From NCBI RefSeq assembly GCF_001457415.1, contig NZ_LN881724.1, positions 434,001 through 498,000 of the forward strand: a stretch of 64,000 bases of DNA. The letters run 5' to 3'. Position 1 is the first letter of the stretch. Each line of letters starts with the position of its first letter. Origin of the DNA: Gorillibacterium timonense (GTDB lineage Bacteria; Bacillota; Bacilli; Paenibacillales; NBRC-103111). Under the pieces are notes generated by a model. It worked only from the letters and a program-made list of their open reading frames with translations. It did no database searches and had not been told where the DNA came from. This document shows, piece after piece, positions 53,349 through 61,878 of the stretch. The position numbers and the translations under genes are program-made.

Positions 53349-54848
53349 CTATCCCGCGCTGCGGCTCATCTCACTCAGCTTATCGCTTACGGTACGAATT
53401 TCCGCGATCTCCCGGTCAAGGGTGACGATCCGGCTGTTTTGCTCCTCGATGGAAGAGAGCACCTCTTCCGTGGTGGCGGAATGTTCCTCCGTTATGCTGG
53501 CGATATCACTGATCTGATCGCGGATGGCGACAAACTCGCGGTTCATCTCGTCGATCTGCTCGGATTCCTTGAGAATGCGCTGGTAGATCTCGATGAAGGT
53601 CGATTCGATGACCTGGAAGCCTTTGCGGAAGTTAATGGTGATGGATGCTCCTTGCTCGGAGGCGGCATGGCCCTTTTGCACATCAGTGAGAGCATTCTGG
53701 CTGACGGATACCATCTCGTGAACAATGCCTTGAATGCGTTCGGTCATTTCGCTGGTCATAGCGGCGAGCTTGCGGATTTCGGAAGCGACGACGGCAAAGC
53801 CTTTACCGGCCTCTCCGGCTCTCGCGGATTCGATCGCGGCGTTCAGAGACAAGAGATTGGTCTGTCTGGAGATGGATGAGATCGAGAGCAAGATCGAAGT
53901 GATTTCGCTCATGCGGTTGTTCATCTCGGTCACCGTGTTCAGAGCGGATTCAATGGCTCCCTGCACGACGGTGATCTGCTCGTAGAGACTGGTAACGGCA
54001 GTTGAGCCTTGACCGACAAGAACGTTCATATGCTCCGAATCGTTCCGAGTCAGCTGCGAGGATTCGTGGATGCCCCGGACGATCTGATCCACCTCTCCGA
54101 TGGACGAATTGATGCTGTTCAAGCTGCTTGCTTCCTGCTCGACCCCTCGTGCGATCTCTTGGACGGCGAGAACGACGGTTCCGCTCACCTCGCGTGTTCC
54201 TGTGATGTTGTCGTTGCTGGTGCTCACACTGGTATTCAATTGCTCAGTGCGGGTGCGGATCTCCTCCATTGTCTTTTCCAGCGAGGCATACAGCTCGGCC
54301 GCTTCTTGTTCCTTGCGTGCGCTTGCGTCAATCAAGCGTTTGCCCCATTGGGTTAGGAAAAACAGGTAGACACCAGTCGCATCAAGCAACACGAGCCTCA
54401 CGATAAAATCGCTGGCTTCCCAATTGGAGCCCATTACAGAGACCGGATCGATGAGGAGGAATCCGATCAGGAGGACGTTCAAGCATACGGTATAAGTAAT
54501 CAAGATATCCTTGCGGAAGTATAAGGCGGAGGAGACGAGAGTCGCCGGGAAAACCAGGAAGAAGCGGAATGCTCCGTGTTCGTAAGAGAGCAGGACGAGA
54601 GCAATGGCAGTTGGCGCGAGTGAGAGTAGAGTTCCGACGATGATCTCCGGAAGAAGCTTCTTCAGATGGGCGAAGTAGACGATCGCTCCGATTAAGCAGG
54701 TCACGAGCATAATCGCAGAGATGCGAAAGCCGATTTCACGTCCGTGCATGAACGGAGCTTCGAGGGCGAAGATCAAACAGCAGGCGAGCAGGATGTAAAA
54801 ATTGATTTTGGTTACGAAATGGAAATTGAACTGCGATTTCTGGGGCAT
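53349..54848 (-). CDS. Methyl-accepting chemotaxis-type signal transducer with multi-span sensor
   Basis: 499 residues from the ATG nine bases after GAGAGG. About six hydrophobic helices (residues 10-180) form the sensor; there is no classical periplasmic domain or HAMP. A coiled coil and the MCP signalling domain follow, with the hairpin tip region [40 protein letters not shown]. It would control the CheA kinase. The membrane-embedded sensor suggests detection of lipophilic signals or membrane state. No other chemotaxis gene is nearby. Confidence 0.88.
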   Translation of the reverse strand: MPQKSQFNFHFVTKINFYILLACCLIFALEAPFMHGREIGFRISAIMLVTCLIGAIVYFAHLKKLLPEIIVGTLLSLAPTAIALVLLSYEHGAFRFFLVFPATLVSSALYFRKDILITYTVCLNVLLIGFLLIDPVSVMGSNWEASDFIVRLVLLDATGVYLFFLTQWGKRLIDASARKEQEAAELYASLEKTMEEIRTRTEQLNTSVSTSNDNITGTREVSGTVVLAVQEIARGVEQEASSLNSINSSIGEVDQIVRGIHESSQLTRNDSEHMNVLVGQGSTAVTSLYEQITVVQGAIESALNTVTEMNNRMSEITSILLSISSISRQTNLLSLNAAIESARAGEAGKGFAVVASEIRKLAAMTSEMTERIQGIVHEMVSVSQNALTDVQKGHAASEQGASITINFRKGFQVIESTFIEIYQRILKESEQIDEMNREFVAIRDQISDIASITEEHSATTEEVLSSIEEQNSRIVTLDREIAEIRTVSDKLSEMSRSAG

Positions 54849-55065
54849 GGGCGGCATCCTCTCGACGTGGTAAGGAACGAAAATCAAGCAATCGTGTTAC
54901 TGTTCTTCACATGGGTAGATAGACCCTGGTTTTGTTATCGGCAGGAACGACGAAGTCTTTTAGTCATTTTCGATAATGGAAAAGGGACTTTAGACCTGGA
55001 AGCTATCGTCTACGGGTTACCACTGGAAAATAGGGTAAGGGGAAAGAGGAAAGGGAGGAGGAGTC

Positions 55066-55182
55066 ATGGAGGCAAATAGGTATAAGAAAGAGGCGCGCAG
55101 TCGCTTCTACGCACCTTTTTCTTCAGGAGATTCAAATTTTCGGCTACAGAATCCCATCCTCTACTCGTACAGGGAGGATTAA
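55066..55182 (+). CDS. Candidate 38-residue protein
   Basis: A short frame, MEANRYKKEARSRFYAPFSS then a polar tail ending SYRED, directly after a strong Shine-Dalgarno (GGGAGGAGGAG). It is rich in Arg, Ser and Tyr, with no membrane span. It ends four bases into the convergent 55179 gene. There is no homologue known to me, and the only support is the ribosome site. Otherwise the 330-base gap from 54849 is empty. Confidence 0.3.
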   Translation: MEANRYKKEARSRFYAPFSSGDSNFRLQNPILYSYRED

Positions 55183-55817
55183 TCCGATACGGTAAAGCGA
55201 GCCCGTAGAACTGTCGGCTTTTCGATTTCGTTGAGAACTGCGACAGCCATGGTTCCATTAGTCGTATGCGATTTACCATCGGCTGCTGTCAAGAGGTGAT
55301 CTTGGCCAATCACGGGGGTATGCTTTTCTCCCACCACGAAGCTGGCGGAAGGCGAAACTCCAACCCAATTCACATTGTCCACCTGGCGCAGGAACTCCAA
55401 CTGCTTGAATTGGTTAACCGGAATGGACACCCATGCTTCCGAGCCGGGCAAGGTTTTGATGGTTTCAACGAAGGGACGTTCGTTCTGATCCAGCAAGCTT
55501 CCTGCTCCGAGAATGAAGAACAAGCGAGGGCTTGAAGTTTCCCGGAACATCGCGACAAGCTTCGCGGTCAGGTCGACGTGCAGATAGGCTTTGTCGGACG
55601 CTGTTGCGAACGCATTGACCACCACATCAAAGCTGCTGAGATCGCTCTGCTGCAATTCGAAGGCATCCTTCACGAGCAAGTTGGCGTCGCTGCCTAGAAC
55701 TTCCTTAGCGCGATCCGCATTCCGCACAATTCCAACCACATCGTGTCCGCGTTCGGCGGCTTCCCGATAGACCGCTCGTCCGGCCATACCTGCTGCTCCA
55801 ATAATTGCAATTTTCAT
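55179..55817 (-). CDS. NAD(P)-dependent oxidoreductase, YwnB/SDR-like epimerase family
   Basis: 212 residues from the ATG at 55817. The N-terminal Rossmann motif is IIGAAGMAGRAVYREAAERGHDVVG. It resembles atypical SDR NAD(P)H-binding proteins (FLDQNERPFVETIKTLPGSEAWVSIP and GVSPSASFV regions). The catalytic Tyr-Lys pair of classical SDRs is missing, as in this subgroup, so it may be a redox sensor or quinone/flavin-linked reductase. The perfect palindrome at 55963-55983 upstream suggests inducible expression. Confidence 0.8.
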   Translation of the reverse strand: MKIAIIGAAGMAGRAVYREAAERGHDVVGIVRNADRAKEVLGSDANLLVKDAFELQQSDLSSFDVVVNAFATASDKAYLHVDLTAKLVAMFRETSSPRLFFILGAGSLLDQNERPFVETIKTLPGSEAWVSIPVNQFKQLEFLRQVDNVNWVGVSPSASFVVGEKHTPVIGQDHLLTAADGKSHTTNGTMAVAVLNEIEKPTVLRARFTVSD

Positions 55818-55962
55818 TTGGATTACCTGCTTTCTATTGGTTTTGTAAATGGCATAGAGGCGTCCGCGTATTCGGCCCATCTGCCTCTATTGCACTCCTG
55901 CATCTGAGCAGTAGGATTGCTGCCGTCTGTTGATGGGGGGCTTGTGAAAGCTCACCCTTGTG

Positions 55963-55983
55963 TTGTAACCATTATAGTTACAA
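55963..55983 (-). promoter_or_regulatory. Perfect palindromic operator upstream of the oxidoreductase gene
   Basis: TTGTAAC and GTTACAA are separated by seven bases. The half-site TTGTAAC is typical of redox-responsive HxlR/MarR-type regulators. No such regulator is encoded in the window. Confidence 0.5.
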
Positions 55984-56130
55984 TGAAAAGCAATGTCAAT
56001 TCAAGAGCGGTCACCCATAGGGATAACACAACTGGCGAGCGCCGATGGATGGAGGCTTTGCCCAGCTTCTCTTTCTGGCTTCCCAGGAACGCACATGATA
56101 TAGTGGATTCGACACCCTATAGGACGGAGC

Positions 56131-56597
56131 ATGAGCATGAACGAACGGCGGCAGGGCAAGGGAACCCCGAACACGAAAGCATCGAAACCGCAGGCTGCAT
56201 ATCCATCGAAAGCTTCACATTCGGCTTGTGGTTCGCTCCGTATGCCCGTGAAGTGCGCGGTATCGAAGTGATCCCGGAATCCGTCGAGGATGCCAAGCGC
56301 AACGCAGAGCTCAACCACCGCTCGAACGTGTCCTTCTTCGAAGGCGAAGCGGAGGAGCTCCTCCCCCGCTGGGCCAAAGCCGGTCTTCGACCGGACGTGA
56401 TCGTGGCGGACCCGCCCCGAACCGGCCTCGACCGCCGATTCCTCGACACCGTACTCCGCGTAAAGCCGAAGCGGTTCGTGTATGTCTCTTGCAACCCTTC
56501 GATGCTGGCGAAGGACTGCAAGGTGCTCCTGGACAGCGGGTATCGGATCGAGTCGGTGCAGCCCGTGGATATGTTCCCGCAGACGAACCAGGTTGAG
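56131..56597 (+). pseudogene. rlmD: 23S rRNA (uracil-C5)-methyltransferase remnant (rlmD/rumA-like), internally deleted and cut at the 3' end
   Basis: The start (ATGAGCATGAACGAACGG, after GGAG) and about 25 basic N-terminal residues remain. They run, out of frame, into the last 130 or so residues of the enzyme (GLWFAPYAREVRGIEV, VADPPRTGLD, YVSCNPSMLA, VQPVDMFPQT), so about two thirds of the gene is missing from the middle. The 3' end after GTTGAG at 56597 is replaced by foreign sequence. The true ending is found at 60181-60216. The gene cannot make a working enzyme. The usual product methylates U1939 of 23S rRNA. Confidence 0.8.
56589..56597 (+). other. Left junction (att-like core) in rlmD
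   Basis: CAGGTTGAG here is repeated at 60181-60189. To its left is rlmD sequence (DMFPQTNQVE); to its right the reading frame changes to unrelated residues. It is the left end of an insertion of about 3.58 kb. Confidence 0.65.
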
Positions 56598-56632
56598 TAT
56601 TGTTCACTAGCCAACTGAAGCAGGAGGTCCTG

Positions 56633-57565
56633 ATGATGCATAAGAAAAATACGAACTACTCTAAAGTCAATCGTCCCAATATCAGTCAATATACGGTCAA
56701 AGAACCGACGGAACTGCTGCTTTTTTTATTGCAGAAACAATCCAAACTCGGTCGAAACTCCGTTAAGGCCATATTAGCCCGCGGGCAAGTAACGGTCAAC
56801 GATCGGGTAGTGACAGAATACAATTGTCCCCTTGTTCCTGGACAAACGGTTACCATTCGAAAGGATAAGGCTGTTGAAGAATCACCGTTCGTCGGGCTAT
56901 CTATCCTGCATGAGGACGAGGATATCATCGTCATTCAGAAGAATGCCGGTTTGCTGTCGATCGCTTCCCCTCAAGAAAACGATATGACAGCCTACCGGCA
57001 GCTAATGACTCATGTTCGAGCTAAAGATCCTAGAAGCAGGGTTTTTGTCGTACATCGTCTGGATCGAGATACTTCCGGTGTGATGATGTACGCCAAGAGC
57101 GAGAGGGTTCAGCAATTGCTTCAGAATTCCTGGCACGACACCGTAAAGGAACGTACCTACGTTGCATTGGTTGAAGGAAAGATCAAGAAAACGGAAGGCA
57201 CCATTTCTTCTTGGTTGAAAGAAAGCAGCACACTGAAAATGTATTCCAGTCATCGTCCGAATGACGGTCAACACGCTGTGACCCATTATAAAGTCATACA
57301 ATCCAATAGCAACTTTACCTTATCGGAGGTCCGACTTGAAACAGGGCGAAAAAATCAAATACGAGTCCACATGCAAGACATAGGACATCCCATTGTAGGG
57401 GATAAAAAATATGGCTCGAAGTCAAATGCAATTAAACGACTTGGTCTTCATGCTCAAGTGTTAGCTTTTATCCATCCTACAACAGGTCAGACATTGCGTT
57501 TCGAAACCGATATTCCCAAGGCGTTTCTTACCCCTTTTCTTCAATCCTCTTCTAAATCAAACTAA
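56633..57565 (+). CDS. RluA/RluD-family pseudouridine synthase
   Basis: 310 residues; two adjacent ATGs (56633 and 56636) follow AGGAGG. An S4-like RNA-binding domain (about 20-85: LLLFLLQKQSKLGRNSVKAILARGQVTVNDRVV) precedes the catalytic domain with VHRLDRDTSGVMMYAKS, which holds the catalytic Asp, and RLETGRKNQIRVHMQDIGHPIVGDKKYG. It isomerises uridine in rRNA or tRNA. It lies within the DNA that interrupts rlmD, starting right after the left junction, so it is probably cargo of the integrated element. Confidence 0.9.
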   Translation: MMHKKNTNYSKVNRPNISQYTVKEPTELLLFLLQKQSKLGRNSVKAILARGQVTVNDRVVTEYNCPLVPGQTVTIRKDKAVEESPFVGLSILHEDEDIIVIQKNAGLLSIASPQENDMTAYRQLMTHVRAKDPRSRVFVVHRLDRDTSGVMMYAKSERVQQLLQNSWHDTVKERTYVALVEGKIKKTEGTISSWLKESSTLKMYSSHRPNDGQHAVTHYKVIQSNSNFTLSEVRLETGRKNQIRVHMQDIGHPIVGDKKYGSKSNAIKRLGLHAQVLAFIHPTTGQTLRFETDIPKAFLTPFLQSSSKSN

Positions 57566-57576
57566 CCATAAACGAA

Positions 57577-57633
57577 GATATGTTCTCGCAGACGAGTCAT
57601 GTGGAGTCGGTCATATTGATGGTTCGAAAATGA
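57577..57633 (+). repeat. Second copy of an rlmD 3' end
   Basis: Codons read DMFSQTSHVESVILMVRK then stop, the normal C-terminus of an RlmD-type protein, but the sequence before 57577 is unrelated. It shares ACGAGTCATGTGGA with the copy at 59765. It looks like an attachment-site scar or a replacement gene end carried by an element. Confidence 0.65.
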
Positions 57634-57755
57634 GATGTGACAGTATCGCTCAATTGTTTTGCTTATGGGTAGCAGGGAGATGCCAGCACTATTCACCCGA
57701 CTCGCATTTCCCTGTATGACCCCTAATAACCATAATACCAGTGGATTCCAAACTT

Positions 57756-58667
57756 TTATCTGTAGCCGTTAACATTCGCAGGTTTTCCTGCTTCCATTAC
57801 TTCTACAAGATAGCGCCAGCAATCGGGTTGTGAGCCATCAACATCAGTGAAGCCATAGATCTGTGCGAGCTCGCCGCTTGAAAGGGATTGTCCATTCCAG
57901 CGCACGACCTGGGGATCTCCGGCAAGAGCTGCGACTGCACGCCCTACATAACGCGGTGATTCTGATATTAGGAAATGGGGTTCTTTCGCGGCGGCTTCCT
58001 GCCAGTTTTCTTCGTTCGTCATAAAATGTTCAAGCATGATTTCTGAACGCATCCAACCGGGAGTCAGTGCAACAGCCGTGCATTGATAAGGCTGAACTTC
58101 TCGAGCAAGCGCCCAGGCCATACGAATAATAGATGTTTTGGCTTGATCGTAGAACATCGATATTCTGTAGTTTTTATGGTTATATTCGAATGTTCCATCT
58201 GTCATCTCAATGATCAGCCCATTTTTGTTTTTAATTAAGAGGGGGAGTACAAAATGGTTCGTAATTAAATGAGAATCTATAGCAAGCCTCAGCATGCGCA
58301 GTCCCTTTTCCAATGAATGCTCCCATATGGGCACATGCCATTCAGCCAGATGTTCAGCTCCCCAAATATCATTCACAAGGATATCTAGTCGTCCTTGCTC
58401 TTGCTCAATGCGTTCCGCCAATGCTTGTACTTGTTCGGGAATCAAATGATCTGTTTTTATAGCGATGCCTCTTCCACCTGCCTTAGTAATAAGCTCCTCC
58501 GTTTCTTCAATCGTTTCAGGTCTGTTGTATTCGGAACGTTCAGCTCTTGTGGTTCGTCCTGTGATATAAACCGTTGCTCCGGCTACTCCCAGCTCAACAG
58601 CGATGCCGCGCCCGGCTCCCCTTGTTCCCCCGGCAACTAAAGCAACTTTCCCATGTAAAGAGTTCAT
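57756..58667 (-). CDS. Short-chain dehydrogenase/reductase
   Basis: 303 residues from an ATG after AAAGGAGG. It has ALVAGGTRGAGRGIAVELG (cofactor binding), VNDIWGAEH (the NNAG-equivalent), ISMFYDQAKTSIIRMA (a Tyr and a Lys spaced YDQAK, the catalytic pair) and a long C-terminus. A related family is annotated as SDR oxidoreductases of unknown substrate. It is divergent from a WYL regulator gene, with an operator-like repeat in between. Confidence 0.87.
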   Translation of the reverse strand: MNSLHGKVALVAGGTRGAGRGIAVELGVAGATVYITGRTTRAERSEYNRPETIEETEELITKAGGRGIAIKTDHLIPEQVQALAERIEQEQGRLDILVNDIWGAEHLAEWHVPIWEHSLEKGLRMLRLAIDSHLITNHFVLPLLIKNKNGLIIEMTDGTFEYNHKNYRISMFYDQAKTSIIRMAWALAREVQPYQCTAVALTPGWMRSEIMLEHFMTNEENWQEAAAKEPHFLISESPRYVGRAVAALAGDPQVVRWNGQSLSSGELAQIYGFTDVDGSQPDCWRYLVEVMEAGKPANVNGYR

Positions 58668-58712
58668 TTCATCAGCCTCCTTTTATTGTGCTTCTTATCA
58701 TTGTAATCTATA

Positions 58713-58732
58713 ATGACGACATCTCTTGTCAT
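58713..58732. promoter_or_regulatory. Divergent operator between the SDR gene and the WYL gene
   Basis: ATGAC and GTCAT form an outer dyad and GACA-N5-TGTC an inner one, midway between the two divergent starts. GACA/TGTC half-sites fit YafY-type WYL regulators. Confidence 0.5.
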
Positions 58733-58771
58733 ATATAAAAGCTTCTTGAAGTGAAGTAGAGGTGAAACAAT

Positions 58772-59746
58772 ATGAGAGCTGACAGGCTTATTCGTATTAT
58801 GATTTTGCTACAAAACAATGGGCAAATGACAGCAAAAAAGCTGGCTAGCGAGCTTGAAGTGTCGGATCGGACTATTTTACGTGATATGGATGCCTTGAGC
58901 CTTTCAGGGATACCTGTTGTAGCTGATCGGGGAAAAACTGGAGGATGGCGGCTAATGGATCATTTTCAATCACAACTGAGTGGTTTGAAACTAGAGGATA
59001 TGAAGGCATTATTTATACTTCCCTCTGAAAAAATGCTGGAAGATTTGGGAGTTCAGTCGTATGGGTCAGATATTCGCCAGAAGCTGCTGGCTTCTTTGCC
59101 TAGTTCAACCAATAAAGAAGGCCGGCAGTATCTAGAGAAGATCTATTTAGATACAGGCTCGTGGAAGTCCTCCAAAGTTAGAAATAGAACACTGCTTATC
59201 GTTCAGCAAGCTTTATGGGAGGAAAAGAAGCTTAATATTATGTACCAAAAGGCTAATGGTGTCTGCTCAAATAGAGTTGTTTGTCCCTTGGGTTTGGTGT
59301 CGAAGGGAAGTGCTTGGTATTTAGTTGCATTAAATGAGAATGGCGAATACCGCAATTTTAGATTATCAAGAATCATTCAGGCTGAAGCTGCCCATGAAGG
59401 ATTTACGAGACCTGAGCACTTTAACTTGAGTGATTATTGGAAGCAAAGTAAACTCGATTTTACTGAATCTTTGCCGTCTTACGAAGTGAAGGTATTGGCA
59501 GATCCAACAATCATGGGCCGTTTGACATTTACGGATAAGTTTGTGGAGAAAGTGTCTGAAGATGTACAGCTAAAGGGCCGCTCGGTTCTTGTGACATTAA
59601 ATTTTAACACTGAGCAGGAAGCCGTCACTTACGTACTTGGTTTCGGGGGGGCGATGAAGTTGGTAGAACCAGAATATTTGATTGAAAAAATAGTTCAGCA
59701 AGCGAAGTCTGTCATCGAGATGTATGATAAAGATCAATTAAAGTAG
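58772..59746 (+). CDS. YafY-type HTH-WYL transcriptional regulator
   Basis: 324 residues. The N-terminal HTH_11 is RADRLIRIMILLQNNGQMTAKKLASELEVSDRTILRDMDALSLSGIPVVADRGKTGGWRL. The WYL domain (about 140-215) has LNIMYQKANG and GLVSKGSAWYLVAL, with the WCX extension (about 235-320) after it. It probably controls the divergent SDR gene in response to a small ligand. It differs from the two WYL proteins of the RNA repair island, which are longer or lack this clear HTH_11. Confidence 0.9.
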   Translation: MRADRLIRIMILLQNNGQMTAKKLASELEVSDRTILRDMDALSLSGIPVVADRGKTGGWRLMDHFQSQLSGLKLEDMKALFILPSEKMLEDLGVQSYGSDIRQKLLASLPSSTNKEGRQYLEKIYLDTGSWKSSKVRNRTLLIVQQALWEEKKLNIMYQKANGVCSNRVVCPLGLVSKGSAWYLVALNENGEYRNFRLSRIIQAEAAHEGFTRPEHFNLSDYWKQSKLDFTESLPSYEVKVLADPTIMGRLTFTDKFVEKVSEDVQLKGRSVLVTLNFNTEQEAVTYVLGFGGAMKLVEPEYLIEKIVQQAKSVIEMYDKDQLK

Positions 59747-59764
59747 TATCGCAATATTACGCAT

Positions 59765-59797
59765 ACGAGTCATGTGGAATGCTCAGTGTTACTAAAA
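59765..59797 (+). repeat. Third partial copy of an rlmD 3' end
   Basis: Codons read TSHVECSVLLK, the end of an RlmD-type protein, joined on the left to unrelated DNA. ACGAGTCATGTGGA is identical to the copy at 57592-57605, so the SDR and WYL genes lie in a 2.2 kb segment bounded by direct repeats. Confidence 0.6.
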
Positions 59798-59800
59798 TGG

Positions 59801-59829
59801 AGAGGGGCTAGCGATTAAGCCCCTCTTTT
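59801..59829 (+). terminator. Intrinsic terminator
   Basis: AGAGGGGCT and AGCCCCTCT form a 9 bp stem with an eight-base loop, followed by TTT. It ends the WYL regulator gene. Confidence 0.8.
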
Positions 59830-59830
59830 A

Positions 59831-60091
59831 CTAAGCCCCAATAATATGAGGGCGTGTAATGTTATAGTGGATTTTTATTGAGCCATCCATATGAACTTCT
59901 AGTTTGTGAATAAGTTGTTGAAGCAGTTGTTTCATAACCCGATCATCTTCGATGTCTAGCCTTGCAAATTTATCAATTTGTCGCTTAAACGCTCGAAGAT
60001 GATCATCTGTATCTTTCTTAGATTCTCTTTTAGTTCCTATAAAACGATTAGGAAGTCGTCCTAAGGCGTTCATGACACATTCCCCACGCAA
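59831..60091 (-). pseudogene. C-terminal fragment of a large serine recombinase
   Basis: 86 residues with no N-terminal catalytic domain. The sequence DHLRAFKRQIDKFARLDIEDDRVMKQLLQQLIHKLEVHMDGSIKIHYNI matches the coiled-coil and tail region found at the extreme C-terminus of large serine recombinases (the pattern LxxLIxKIEVxxDGxIxIxYxF). The resolvase domain with its catalytic Ser is absent. Placed just inside the right rlmD junction, it is the relic of the integrase that inserted this DNA. Confidence 0.65.
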
Positions 60092-60180
60092 AAAAGACGC
60101 CCGATATAGGCGCCAATAAAGGTAAGGGCGAATGCCATTCCTGTTCGAATTAATTGTCTGTACTCCCTGTCAGCTCAACA

Positions 60181-60216
60181 CAGGTTGAGAGTGTTGTGTT
60201 GATGTCGAAGAAATAA
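60181..60216 (+). repeat. Right junction: the original rlmD 3' end
   Basis: CAGGTTGAG repeats the left-junction core and continues in frame as SVVLMSKK then stop. Joined to the left part (DMFPQTNQVE), it restores a normal RlmD C-terminus. The sequence immediately left of 60181 is unrelated. Confidence 0.7.
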
Positions 60217-60235
60217 TAAAATTATCAGGAGGTTA

Positions 60236-60544
60236 TTGAGATGTGACCAATATCTAATTGCTTTAGATTGCGAAAACATAGGGTATATCCGCATACAGCG
60301 TTTAGATGAGATTACATACAGACTTTCACAAATGTTCATTTTACCGAAATTCCAAAATAAAGGATATGCTCAATTAGCTATACAGTATGCAGAAATTTTA
60401 TATCCCGAAGCTGAAAAATGGGTTTTAGATACGATAAAACAGGAAACGAAACTATGTCACTTGTATGAAAAAATGGGTTACAAATTAACGGGTATTGAAC
60501 ACAATATTAAGTCTGGCATGGATTTGGTTGACTATGCAAAATAG
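60236..60544 (+). pseudogene. Truncated GNAT acetyltransferase
   Basis: About 100 residues lacking the first part of the fold. It retains IGYIRIQRLDEITYRLSQMFILPKFQNKGYAQLAIQYAE, in which FQNKGYAQ is the acetyl-CoA pyrophosphate loop, and CHLYEKMGYKLTG near the end. AGGAGG lies upstream, but the ATG it serves is followed directly by a stop codon, so the N-terminus is probably lost. A TTG start is possible. It is likely non-functional. Between it and 60768, a 34-codon frame (60612-60716) has no support beyond a start codon. Confidence 0.55.
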
Positions 60545-60767
60545 AATTTTTAACAACTACTCTGTCTCCTCACTCCTGTCGAAAATTCGGCTATCGTAAG
60601 GAGGAACATTCATGGCAATGTATGCTTACAAGGATGCCACTAGAACAGAAAAGATATTAGCAAGAAAAGACAAATCAGAAGTTGTCGCGAAGATAATGAA
60701 CAGTTGCTTCTCGTAGGTGCATTGAAACCGAACTACCAGAAATTTATTTTTTACGAGGAGAAAGAGA

Positions 60768-61394
60768 ATGAGGGAGTTAAGTATCGGCTCAATCGTGCCA
60801 TTTGGCGGTTATCATTGGCGCATTCTTGATATACAAGGCAATGCGGCCTTGATTATAACGGAATACATGATCGAACAACACCCCTATAATAATTATGCTG
60901 GTGATGTGACATGGGCTGACTGCTCGCTGAGAAAATATCTTAACGGTGAGTTTTATACCAAATTCACCGCGGCCGAGCAGTCAAGAATCATTCCGGTATT
61001 GAATAAAAACCACGACAATCAGTGGTACGGTTCAAGAGGCGGAGAAGATACTCGGGATTACATATTTCTTCTAAGCATTGAAGAAGTAGTGTGCAAATAT
61101 TTCGGTGACAGCAGTACAAACCTTGAAAACCGCAGCGCCAAACAACGGTACTGGTTTCAAAGGAAAGACAATAACAACAACAAGCGAAGATCGACATTCG
61201 ATGGGTATGTATGGTGGTGGTGGCTTCGGTCGTCCGGGCGTGACAATAGAAGAGCTGTATATATCCACGGCGACGGCAATATAGGCATTCAGGGGAACGG
61301 CACCTTCCGCTACAGCAGCAACACGATTCATCCTTCAACAGGCGATAACAGCGGCGGAGTTCGTCCCGCTCTGTGGATGAGCTTGGAATCATAA
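60768..61394 (+). CDS. DUF6273-type protein (C-type-lectin-like fold)
   Basis: 208 residues from an ATG after GAGGAG. It has FGGYHWRILDIQGNAALIITE at the start, TWADCSLRKYLNGEF in the middle and a C-terminus with WWWWLRSSG followed by GGVRPALWM, the hallmarks of DUF6273. This fold family is related to C-type lectin/FGE-like domains. The stretch between WWLRSSG and GVRPALW is rich in Asn, Arg and Ser (including NNNNKRR just before it), mostly AAC/AAT codons. There is no signal peptide. The function of the family is unknown. Confidence 0.75.
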   Translation: MRELSIGSIVPFGGYHWRILDIQGNAALIITEYMIEQHPYNNYAGDVTWADCSLRKYLNGEFYTKFTAAEQSRIIPVLNKNHDNQWYGSRGGEDTRDYIFLLSIEEVVCKYFGDSSTNLENRSAKQRYWFQRKDNNNNKRRSTFDGYVWWWWLRSSGRDNRRAVYIHGDGNIGIQGNGTFRYSSNTIHPSTGDNSGGVRPALWMSLES

Positions 61395-61599
61395 AGCTTG
61401 GGGCACTTTTCAAAAGGAATGGACAGAAGGTGATTCCAGTATGGCACAGGAATCATCTTTTTTCGTACCCATGGAGGATTGGCTGCTACGATTAGCTGAG
61501 CCTCATGCAACGAAAGAGACTGGGTCTGTTAATTCTTTTTCTAGTAAATTATGGGAATTTACTTCTTCTTGGAGGGTGAATCATGATAGACTGATCTTG

Positions 61600-61822
61600 A
61601 TCATGTACGGTTCCCGATTATGCTCAACACGGATTACCCTTTGCCGGAACGACGGATTGGTCCACCACCATGAAGAACATTGCGGCAACGAATTATTCAG
61701 GAGCGATCGCAATCGAGGCAATGAATTGGGATTACGAGGATTTAACGGCAAAGGAGTTTTTACAAGAAGCGTTTAAGCGGGCAAAAAGACTGGAAACACT
61801 AAGACTTAATAAAAATAATTAG
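61600..61822 (+). pseudogene. C-terminal fragment of a sugar phosphate isomerase/epimerase
   Basis: In the frame ending at the TAG at 61820-61822 the residues read VPDYAQHGLPFAGTTDWSTT then MKNIAATNYSGAIAIEAMNWDYEDLTAKEFLQEAFKRAKRLETL. This is the last barrel strand (with the metal-binding Glu) and final helix of a xylose isomerase-like enzyme. Nothing upstream continues it, so the N-terminal 200 or so residues are lost. It is a decayed gene. Confidence 0.6.
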
Positions 61823-61878
61823 TTTGAAGGCCTGACAGCCGTAAATACGGGAGCAGGCTTTGAGAAGTAGGAGGAACC

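Noticed and set aside
60612..60716. 34-codon frame
   Set aside because: No clear homologue, no conserved motif, and it lies among broken genes. It is probably debris.
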